Shown here piece by piece: positions 1 to 5,582 of a stretch of DNA of 6,442 nucleotides. Below the pieces are notes generated by a model. That model searched no databases. It saw nothing but the letters and a program-made list of their open reading frames with translations, and was not told the origin of the DNA. Both the position numbers and the translations under genes were made by a program. The DNA is taken from NCBI GenBank assembly GCA_045604285.1, contig JAZUNS010000068.1:1-6442 (forward strand). Direction: 5' to 3'. Source of the DNA: SIG636 sp045604285 (lineage in GTDB: Bacteria > Bacillota > Clostridia > Oscillospirales > CAG-382). How positions within the stretch are numbered: the stretch's first letter is position 1; every line of letters starts with the position of its first letter.

Positions 1-141
1 CTTCCAACGCTTTGTTTACCGTTGATTCCGGCAGCCTTGCGGGCAAGAAGATAAGCGGCGCCTTTGAAGATACCAACGGCAGAGCTTATTGGTTTATCTA
101 CAACAGAATCTTGTTTATCGTATTCGACTACTACGCAATGA
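1..141. repeat. Left copy of the 141-bp terminal direct repeat
   Basis: Bases 1-141 are identical to 6302-6442 by direct reading, and the match runs to the last base of the window. A perfect overlap of this length at the two ends is what de Bruijn assemblers leave on a circular path, and 141 is a common largest k-mer (the k-mer link is inference). The repeat lies inside gene A's phosphatase domain, so it is not a classical terminal repeat of a phage or transposon. Confidence 0.97.
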
Positions 142-1607
142 CCTACAATGCCGAAATAGGCAACGCCTTTAACTGGGCTTATGAGGTTATCGAAGCCAAC
201 AAAGGCAATTACGATTACCTTTTTGCTACCGAACACCTTAACATTTTCTGGGGTGACGGCGGCAACAGCAGATATTACGACCGTTACCAGAACTTCCTTG
301 ACACCGCTAACGTTGACGTGTTCTTCTGCGGTGACAACCACATTTATTTCCGTACCGATTCTCTTGTTAACGGCGCAGTTAACACCGACCCCGAAAAGGG
401 CACCTATATTCTTCAGGCTCCCGCTATTACCAACACCTCTACCTATCCCCTTTACACCGGCGCACAGGGCGTTGGCGTTAACAGATATTCCAATGCGGAT
501 TACCTGGGCGGCGTTATGATCGACGTTGACGGCGACGGTTTGCACCTTACCGCAGCTATGGCTACCGGCGACGGTTCTGACTATGCGGTTTATGAAACCT
601 TTAATATCCCCAAGAAGGTTCGTTATGCAGACGCTACCCCCGGCATTTACGAGCTGGGCGAAGAAGTTTCTCTTTACGAAACCACTGATCTTACCTCCAC
701 CGTACTTACCACCATCCCCGCTGACTCTGTAGTAGAGGTTTATGCGGCTGACGGTATTTGGGGCAAGATCCGTTACAACGGCATGAGCGGCTGGACAAGA
801 CTTGCAAACGCTGAGCTTATCTACAAGATGGACGAGTCTTCCACTTATTTAATGCAAGAGCTTTCCGGCGGTTATAACATGAAATACTCTGCCGAAGGTC
901 TTTACGCTTACACCCCCACATACGGCGCTACCATAGCTAACGGCGGTTGGTCCTTTGCCTACAACACGGTATGGATAGCCACCGAGCAGGAGGACGGCAC
1001 CTACGTTATTACCGAAATCAACAGCGAGACCGGCGTTCCCAAGAAAGACACCCCCACCTCTGATACTACCGTAGTTCTTATGGGCGGCAGCGGTACGGCT
1101 GAGCTTCTTGCAGACGTTCTCGTTATCGGCTACAAATTCACTTTAGACTGGGCGCAGGCAGCTATTAACAGCGTTGACGAAGAATACACCAATCCCGAAT
1201 ACACCTTCCACACCGTAACTTACTACGGCTTTGACGATGCATATCTCGGCAGTAACAAGGTTCTCTCCGGTCATGCTGCAGACCTTATTGAAGCTCCCGC
1301 AGTTGAAGGCTACGACTTTATCGGTTGGGATACCGATACAAGCGCAGTAACTGCAGACATCACCATTAAGGCTTTGTACGAATTAAGCGTTGTTTACGGC
1401 GACGTAAACGGTGACGGCAAGATAAACAGTCTTGACGCTGCACAGGTACTGAAGCACGACGCAATGATGATAACGCTTTCCGACGAACAGCTTATGGCTG
1501 CCGACGTTAACGGCGACGGCAAGGTTAACAGCCTTGACGCAGCGCAGATTCTTAAGTACGATGCACTTATAATCGACAAGTTCCCCGTTCAGGAAGGCGC
1601 TGAATAA
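1..1607 (+). CDS. Gene A, 3' part: dockerin-bearing secreted metallophosphoesterase (residues 282-816)
   Basis: This is the C-terminal two thirds of a protein that begins at 5458 and continues here across the joined ends. The first full codon is at base 3, and a TTG at 12 is only an internal Leu. In joined numbering it holds the last two metal motifs of the calcineurin-like phosphoesterase fold: His360 (ATEH) and G392-D-N-H395, where the family normally has GHxH. The phosphatase part ends near residue 487. A bacterial SH3-like module follows (about 496-556, with WGKIRYNG and GWTRL), then an unidentified stretch (557-681). Next comes an InlB/Flg_new-like repeat (682-741, with EGYDFIGWD and ALYE), then a dockerin (745-810) with calcium loops starting at Asp749 and Asp783. 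The protein is probably extracellular and bound to a cohesin-bearing scaffold. Its substrate (phosphomonoester, phosphodiester or nucleotide) cannot be told from sequence. Gene B starts 79 bp downstream on the same strand. Confidence 0.93.
   Translation, partial: SNALFTVDSGSLAGKKISGAFEDTNGRAYWFIYNRILFIVFDYYAMTYNAEIGNAFNWAYEVIEANKGNYDYLFATEHLNIFWGDGGNSRYYDRYQNFLDTANVDVFFCGDNHIYFRTDSLVNGAVNTDPEKGTYILQAPAITNTSTYPLYTGAQGVGVNRYSNADYLGGVMIDVDGDGLHLTAAMATGDGSDYAVYETFNIPKKVRYADATPGIYELGEEVSLYETTDLTSTVLTTIPADSVVEVYAADGIWGKIRYNGMSGWTRLANAELIYKMDESSTYLMQELSGGYNMKYSAEGLYAYTPTYGATIANGGWSFAYNTVWIATEQEDGTYVITEINSETGVPKKDTPTSDTTVVLMGGSGTAELLADVLVIGYKFTLDWAQAAINSVDEEYTNPEYTFHTVTYYGFDDAYLGSNKVLSGHAADLIEAPAVEGYDFIGWDTDTSAVTADITIKALYELSVVYGDVNGDGKINSLDAAQVLKHDAMMITLSDEQLMAADVNGDGKVNSLDAAQILKYDALIIDKFPVQEGAE
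1389..1607 (+). repeat. Dockerin-coding segment of gene A, paralogous to 4825-5034
   Basis: It encodes two F-hand calcium loops, DVNGDGKINSLD and DVNGDGKVNSLD, 34 residues apart, each followed by a helix (AAQVLKHDAM, AAQILKYDAL). This is the duplicated layout of a type I dockerin. Over the 66 residues from VVYG to DKFP, 59 match the dockerin of gene B by eye, and the DNA is also very similar. Matching residues at the usual cohesin-contact positions (Ser-Leu at loop positions 10-11, then Lys-His or Lys-Tyr) suggest both proteins bind the same cohesin. Confidence 0.9.
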
Positions 1608-1609
1608 CT

Positions 1610-1621
1610 CTTTTATAAAAG
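1610..1621. repeat. 12-base perfect palindrome after gene A
   Basis: CTTTTATAAAAG equals its own reverse complement and sits 2 bases past the gene A stop codon, directly against the hairpin at 1622-1652. With no loop it is a weak RNA hairpin. It could be a small protein-binding site, or on the minus strand it could act as an A/T-rich tail for the hairpin. Its role is unknown. Confidence 0.5.
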
Positions 1622-1652
1622 ACGGCAGCGTATGGTTATCGTACGCTGCCGT
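1622..1652 (+). terminator. Strong hairpin between genes A and B, without a U-tract
   Basis: ACGGCAGCGTA (1622-1632) pairs perfectly with TACGCTGCCGT (1642-1652): an 11-bp GC-rich stem with a 9-base loop. What follows is TTAAATACAG rather than a run of T, so by the usual intrinsic-terminator rule it should be leaky. In a gap of 79 bp with no clear promoter for gene B, it may act as an attenuator or as a 3'-end stabiliser that sets the A to B transcript ratio. Confidence 0.6.
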
Positions 1653-1676
1653 TAAATACAGATAAGGCGTTAAGAA

Positions 1677-1680
1677 AGGA
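1677..1680 (+). promoter_or_regulatory. Ribosome binding site of gene B
   Basis: AGGA within GAAAGGAAAAG lies 6 bases before ATG 1687. It fixes the gene B start and is typical of purine-rich Firmicutes sites. Confidence 0.75.
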
Positions 1681-1686
1681 AAAGTT

Positions 1687-4600
1687 ATGAACAAAATGAA
1701 ACGTTTTCTCGCTTTTATGCTTACGCTTATTATGTGTGTATCCGTAATTCCCGCAGGGGTTATCGGTACGGCTGAGGAGGCAGGCACTTCCTCTCACGTT
1801 TACATGATAATGACCAACCCCGGTGAGGATTGCCGCACAGAAATGCGCATAGGCTTTCATTCCGATTACCTCTACACAAACTGCTACGTAGAGTATACCA
1901 CCGCCGACGATAAGACCTTTATGCACGCTGTACGTGCTGACGGCGCTTACGACGACCAAAAGTATTTGTGGTTCTTCAACAGACTTACCACAAACAACCT
2001 CTCCGACAGCCGTTTTGGCACTAAGTTCCTTGATTGGGGCATAGAGCTTGAAGGTCTTACCCCCGACACCGACTATATTTACAGAGTTTGCGACGGTGAC
2101 GGCGGTTATTCCGACACCTACAGCTTTAAAACCGCAGGCGCAGACGAATATTCCATTATATGGATGAGTGACGCCCACGTTAACGCAGGCTATACCGGCA
2201 GACTTAACGCATGGGTCAATATGTTTAAATATGCTGAAACCCAGGCCAAGTACGACGTTGCTTTCCAATTCTCCACCGGTGACTCTACCACCAGCGGCGA
2301 CAGATACGGCGACTGGCTTACCATTTCCGAGCAGGATTTTACCAAAAACTATATGATTGCAAACGTAATAGGCAACCACGACGTTTACGACAGCATCATG
2401 GACGACGATACCACCTATTACACCCAGTATTGGAAATCCGGTCAGTATTTTGAAGTTGTTTATAACCACCCCAGAAACGGCTTTACCGCTTCCTCTCAGC
2501 GTATCAACGGCTATCTTTCCGCTGACAGCTACACCGATTACGCAAGCCAATCCGCTAACTACATGATCGACGTAAGTGCAGGCGTACACAGCGGCAAGCA
2601 GATAACCGGCGCCATGGATAACACCGACGGCAGAATGTACTGGTTTAACTACAACGGCATTCTCTTTATAATCTTTGACTATTATTGCATGATGTTTGCC
2701 GAGGATACCAAAAACGCCTTTGAATGGGCAGGCAAGGTTATTGAAGAAAACTACGGCAAATACGATTACATAGTATGTGCAAACCACATTAACCTTGTTA
2801 ACGGCGGCGGCGGTGCTTTTAGAGACTACGGCGCTGTAGACTATGACTACTTTGGCGATTTCTTTGATAAATACGGCGTGGATATGTACCTTGCAGGTGA
2901 CAACCACGTATACCTCCGCACCAATGCAATTTATGACGGTGCAGTAAGCTCCGACCCCGACAAGGGCACCTACATCATCCAGGCACCCTGTCTTTCCAGA
3001 CCTCAAAACTTTGACGCAAAGGATGCAGCAGGCTTTGCAGTAAAGCAGTATTCCGTTTCCGGTACCACCGTTGGCGGTCTTGTTATAGACGTTGACGAAA
3101 ACGGTCTTACCTTTAACTGCCTTGTTTACGAAATGCTCTCCTCTACCCCCTATTCCCGCTACGATTCTTTCACCGTACCCAAGAGAGAAAAGCCCAAGGC
3201 AAAGGAAGTTGGCCACTACGTATTTAACAATGCAGAAGCCCTTTGTTCTTCTCCTTCTGCTGACTACGCAGCCCACGAAATAGACTTTACCGACTACGAA
3301 ATGTACGTATACGATACCTACAAGAACTACGGTTTGGTTCTTGGTGCAGGCGTAGCTACGTGGTTAGACCTTACCGAAGCTACCTTTGTTGCAGGCGGTG
3401 AACGCGAAAACGGCGCAGGCTACATCTCTATAGATATAGACCCTGCCGCAGCGGTTGACGGCGCAGCATTCTACACCAGCGTTGAAGCCTATAATGCTCA
3501 GGCAGATGCCATTGCAGCCAACTTGGGCAGCAAAAACGTATACGGTCTTAAGGCGCAATACGGCGAATTTTACAGCGTTAACGGTGAAATTTCCGGCACA
3601 GACAGCACCGGCGATTACGATGCGGTTATTGTATGTGAAAAAGAATTTTTCAACAACAACTTTATTACCCTTGACAGAATAAACAACAACGCTATTTACG
3701 CTATAGCTTCCGCTAATTTCAACGATACCGCTCCCGAAGGCATTATTTTTGCAAGCGGCAAGGAGTTTTCCATAAACGCACAGGGCGCAACCTTTGAAAA
3801 CGGCGTTACCGTTAAAGAGCTTGACGATGCCATCCTTAACGCTGAGGTCGTTGTTACCGACAATAATGGCAACGAGCTTAATTGGTGGGAAAACGTCCCC
3901 CGCGGCGGCAAGGTTACCGTATACAACGGCGACAGCGAAGAAGCCGTTAGCACATTTGATATACTTACCAACGTTTATACCGTAGAATTCCAAACTAAAG
4001 ACGGCGCCGATATAGTAACGGTTACCGTTTCTGCAGGTACTGATGCGGTTGCTCCCGAAGCTCCCGAGGTTGAAGGCTACGAATTTGCCGGTTGGGATAA
4101 AAACATAAGAAACGTTCAAGGCGATATCACCACCAAAGCAATTTACGTTGAAAAAGAAGAAGAAGACTCCGGCGATGATTCCTCCGGCAGCAGCTATACC
4201 CCCGTTTACGGCGGCAACAGACTTCTTGGTGAAAGCTACACCTACACCTCCATGAACGGCTTCCAGGGTGTTTGCAAGGACGATAACAAGGTTCTTCTTA
4301 CCGACGGCGTTGCACGTCCCGTAGATATGCTTACCGTAGGCGGTATGATAGGCTACACCGTTGAGCTTAACGGCACCTATCAGGAAAACATCATTGACTT
4401 TACCCTTAACGGCGGCAGAGAGATTGCCTCTATAGTTTTAAAGGGTGTACGTAAGGTTAATGAGCTTTCCTCCGTTAACAGACATTGCAACCTTGCGTCC
4501 GTTTACGTTTCCACCGACGGCGTTTCTTATCAGCTTATGGACGTAACTATCGTAGATACTCCCATTGAAGGCGCACCTCTTTACACCGAGGATAACGGCG

Positions 4601-5034
4601 TTACCAATTACAACCAGTTCTACAACGTTACCGCCACCTTTAGCCAGCCCGTTGAAAACGTAGTTGGTTTGAGAGTAATTCTTAACACCGCAAGAGCAGA
4701 CGGCTCCAGAGGCTATATAGTTCAGTTGGACGAAATTGCCGCTTACGGTGCAGAAGGCTGCATAGAAGATGACAGCTCTGAGGATACCTCCTCCGAAAGC
4801 AGCTCCTCTGAAGACGTTGTTGAAGTTGTTTACGGCGACGTAAACGGCGACGACAAGATAAACAGCCTTGACGCTGCACAGATACTTAAGCATGACGCAT
4901 TGATGATACAGCTTTCCGATGAAGCGCTGCTTGCAGGCGACGTAAACGGTGACGGCAAGGTTAACAGCCTTGACGCTGCCCAGATACTTAAGTATGACGC
5001 ATTGATCATAGACAAATTCCCTGCAGAGAAATAA
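1687..5034 (+). CDS. Gene B: 1115-residue secreted metallophosphoesterase with discoidin-like and dockerin modules
   Basis: The protein is probably exported and hydrolyses a phosphoester; the substrate is unknown. Modules in order: Sec signal peptide (1 to about 29; Lys/Arg then a hydrophobic core, likely cut after GTA); a purple-acid-phosphatase N-terminal or FN3-like domain (37-151, with EGLTPDTDYIYRVCDGDGG and FKTAG); a calcineurin-like phosphoesterase (about 155-500) with D162-A-H164, G198-D199, G229-N-H-D232, H367 and G404-D-N-H407; an unidentified region (about 505-760); an InlB/Flg_new-like repeat (763-820, with EGYEFAGWD); an acidic Ser-rich linker (821-838); a discoidin/F5-8-type-like module (about 844-1021, starting NRLLGESYTY with LTDG); a second acidic Ser linker (about 1024-1046); and a dockerin (1047-1112, loops at Asp1051 and Asp1085). 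The start is set by the signal peptide and AGGA 6 bases upstream. The first dockerin loop reads DVNGDD, where Gly is usual after the third Asp. Gene A, upstream, is a paralogue. The calls on domain family are firm for the phosphoesterase and dockerin, and moderate for the discoidin-like module. Confidence 0.95.
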   Translation: MNKMKRFLAFMLTLIMCVSVIPAGVIGTAEEAGTSSHVYMIMTNPGEDCRTEMRIGFHSDYLYTNCYVEYTTADDKTFMHAVRADGAYDDQKYLWFFNRLTTNNLSDSRFGTKFLDWGIELEGLTPDTDYIYRVCDGDGGYSDTYSFKTAGADEYSIIWMSDAHVNAGYTGRLNAWVNMFKYAETQAKYDVAFQFSTGDSTTSGDRYGDWLTISEQDFTKNYMIANVIGNHDVYDSIMDDDTTYYTQYWKSGQYFEVVYNHPRNGFTASSQRINGYLSADSYTDYASQSANYMIDVSAGVHSGKQITGAMDNTDGRMYWFNYNGILFIIFDYYCMMFAEDTKNAFEWAGKVIEENYGKYDYIVCANHINLVNGGGGAFRDYGAVDYDYFGDFFDKYGVDMYLAGDNHVYLRTNAIYDGAVSSDPDKGTYIIQAPCLSRPQNFDAKDAAGFAVKQYSVSGTTVGGLVIDVDENGLTFNCLVYEMLSSTPYSRYDSFTVPKREKPKAKEVGHYVFNNAEALCSSPSADYAAHEIDFTDYEMYVYDTYKNYGLVLGAGVATWLDLTEATFVAGGERENGAGYISIDIDPAAAVDGAAFYTSVEAYNAQADAIAANLGSKNVYGLKAQYGEFYSVNGEISGTDSTGDYDAVIVCEKEFFNNNFITLDRINNNAIYAIASANFNDTAPEGIIFASGKEFSINAQGATFENGVTVKELDDAILNAEVVVTDNNGNELNWWENVPRGGKVTVYNGDSEEAVSTFDILTNVYTVEFQTKDGADIVTVTVSAGTDAVAPEAPEVEGYEFAGWDKNIRNVQGDITTKAIYVEKEEEDSGDDSSGSSYTPVYGGNRLLGESYTYTSMNGFQGVCKDDNKVLLTDGVARPVDMLTVGGMIGYTVELNGTYQENIIDFTLNGGREIASIVLKGVRKVNELSSVNRHCNLASVYVSTDGVSYQLMDVTIVDTPIEGAPLYTEDNGVTNYNQFYNVTATFSQPVENVVGLRVILNTARADGSRGYIVQLDEIAAYGAEGCIEDDSSEDTSSESSSSEDVVEVVYGDVNGDDKINSLDAAQILKHDALMIQLSDEALLAGDVNGDGKVNSLDAAQILKYDALIIDKFPAEK
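4825..5034 (+). repeat. Dockerin-coding segment of gene B, paralogous to 1389-1607
   Basis: The segment encodes VVYGDVNGDDKINSLD and, 34 residues later, DVNGDGKVNSLD. It matches gene A's dockerin at 59 of 66 residues. The second calcium loop, its helix and the end (AAQILKYDALIIDKFP) are identical in the two proteins. The DNA is close enough to support recombination or gene conversion between the genes. Confidence 0.9.
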
Positions 5035-5053
5035 ATAAAGCAGTTGTAAAAAA

Positions 5054-5081
5054 ATGGTTCGCAACACACGTTGCGAACCAT
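5054..5081 (-). terminator. Hairpin flanked by an A-run: minus-strand-type terminator
   Basis: ATGGTTCGCAAC (5054-5065) pairs perfectly with GTTGCGAACCAT (5070-5081), a 12-bp stem with loop ACAC. Seven A residues (5048-5054) precede it, so a minus-strand transcript would meet the stem and then seven U. On the + strand no T-run follows. Its position 19 bases after the gene B stop also allows it to cap the 3' end of the gene B transcript. Confidence 0.6.
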
Positions 5082-5140
5082 CAGAGCGCTGACAAAGGCG
5101 CAGAACACGAAAAACATAAAAAATCAATTATAACAAAGTT

Positions 5141-5170
5141 GAAAAGTCGGGAAATTCTTCCCGACTTTTC
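5141..5170 (+). terminator. Intrinsic terminator downstream of gene B
   Basis: GAAAAGTCGGGAA (5141-5153) pairs with TTCCCGACTTTTC (5158-5170), a 13-bp stem with loop ATTC. The 3' arm contains TTTT and a T-rich stretch follows (TGCATTTTATCATATTTT). This is the best candidate for the end of the A-B transcript. The A-run on the 5' arm makes it symmetrical, so it could work on both strands. Confidence 0.8.
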
Positions 5171-5195
5171 TGCATTTTATCATATTTTCCGTTCA

Positions 5196-5246
5196 AAACA
5201 AACCTCGGCTCACAGTACTTAGTACAGTTCTCGCCTCGGTTTGTTT
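5196..5246. repeat. Imperfect inverted repeat with AAACAAACC arms
   Basis: AAACAAACC (5196-5204) is the reverse complement of GGTTTGTTT (5238-5246). Between them CCTCGG occurs twice (overlapping the arms at 5203-5208 and 5234-5239), and AGTACTTAGTAC lies near the centre. AGTAC occurs again at 5264-5268. No gene overlaps it. It could be part of a small dispersed intergenic element, or a regulator site. I do not recognise it. Confidence 0.55.
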
Positions 5247-5273
5247 CGTCTGCACTCTTTCTCAGTACTCTGC

Positions 5274-5304
5274 CAGGCTGATGACAAGGTTTGTCATCAG
5301 CCTG
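5274..5304. repeat. 14-bp perfect stem hairpin, first of a tandem pair
   Basis: CAGGCTGATGACAA (5274-5287) pairs with TTGTCATCAGCCTG (5291-5304) around a 3-base loop. The next hairpin begins at the very next base, so the two would stack as a double-hairpin RNA or form cruciforms in DNA. Confidence 0.75.
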
Positions 5305-5336
5305 ACGGGTTGCCCAATGGGCAACCCGTTTGTTTT
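5305..5336 (+). terminator. Hairpin with T-rich tail, second of the tandem pair
   Basis: ACGGGTTGCCC (5305-5315) pairs with GGGCAACCCGT (5319-5329) around loop AAT, followed by TTGTTTT. This has the form of an intrinsic terminator. It ends about 37 bases before the -35 box of gene A, so it probably insulates that promoter from read-through. Confidence 0.75.
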
Positions 5337-5340
5337 GGCT

Positions 5341-5360
5341 TCAATTTTTCTTTAATTTAT
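5341..5360 (+). promoter_or_regulatory. A/T-rich UP-like tract upstream of the gene A promoter
   Basis: Seventeen of these 20 bases are A or T, with runs TTTTT and AATTTAT. They lie about 13-32 bases upstream of the -35 box, which is the zone where RNA polymerase alpha subunits contact UP elements. The role is inferred from composition and position only. Confidence 0.4.
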
Positions 5361-5372
5361 GCCCGTTCCGCC

Positions 5373-5401
5373 TTGACAGTAAAGGTGTTGTTTGATATAA
5401 T
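5373..5401 (+). promoter_or_regulatory. Consensus sigma-A promoter of gene A
   Basis: TTGACA (5373-5378) and TATAAT (5396-5401) are both perfect consensus hexamers, 17 bases apart, the optimal spacing. Transcription should start near 5408, giving a leader of about 50 bases before ATG 5458. A promoter this strong implies constitutive, high expression unless a repressor or leader control acts. Confidence 0.9.
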
Positions 5402-5432
5402 TCTTATATCTAATAAAGAAGGAAGCAGACGA

Positions 5433-5582
5433 ATGTTCTGCAGAAAGGTAGGTTTTTATGAAAAAACTGTTAGCCCTGCTTCTTACCCTGGCACTTTGTA
5501 TACCCTGCTTCAGCGCGATAAGCTTTACTGCCTCTGCAGCAGCCACCGAGCACGTGTATATGATAGTTACCAACCCCGGTGA
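5433..5582 (+). other. Possible upstream ORF overlapping the gene A start
   Basis: ATG 5433 has a better Shine-Dalgarno (AAGAAGGAAG, 5416-5425) than gene A itself. It opens a 49-codon frame out of phase with gene A, ending in TGA at 5580-5582, inside the signal and early FN3 region. Past the gene A start it is simply another frame of gene A. The product (starts MFCRKVGFYEKTV) has no features I recognise. It could be a decoy start that lowers gene A translation, or it could be chance. A weak 5-bp hairpin (5425-5429 with 5437-5441) would place this ATG in its loop. Confidence 0.25.
5444..5452 (+). promoter_or_regulatory. Ribosome binding site of gene A
   Basis: AAAGGTAGG precedes ATG 5458: AAAGG leaves 9 bases and AGG (5450-5452) leaves 5. 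This start gives a clean signal peptide. The upstream ATG 5433 is in another frame. Confidence 0.6.

Noticed and set aside
12..1607. TTG at base 12 as the start of a 531-residue protein
   Set aside because: It is an internal Leu of the phosphoesterase domain. There is no ribosome site or signal peptide there, and the frame is open upstream through the end overlap to ATG 5458.
1636..3276. Long minus-strand open frame (546 codons) opposite gene B
   Set aside because: It lies wholly or almost wholly antisense to gene B. The translation is a Val/Gly/Cys-rich string with no domain, as expected from reverse-reading a gene rich in ACC, GCC and GTT codons.
4438..5127. Minus-strand open frame (229 codons) over the end of gene B
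   Set aside because: It reads antisense through the discoidin-like and dockerin regions and the hairpin at 5054-5081. There is no ribosome site and no recognisable motif.
5035..5340. CRISPR array or riboswitch in the hairpin-rich intergenic region
   Set aside because: The repeats are inverted arms of different sequence, not regularly spaced direct repeats, and I see no conserved riboswitch core. The two hairpins with T-rich tails are explained as terminators.
5241..5582. 113-codon + strand frame spanning the hairpins and promoter
   Set aside because: Its first two thirds cross the terminator hairpins and the consensus promoter. Only the part from ATG 5433 has a plausible ribosome site, and that is listed as a low-confidence upstream ORF.
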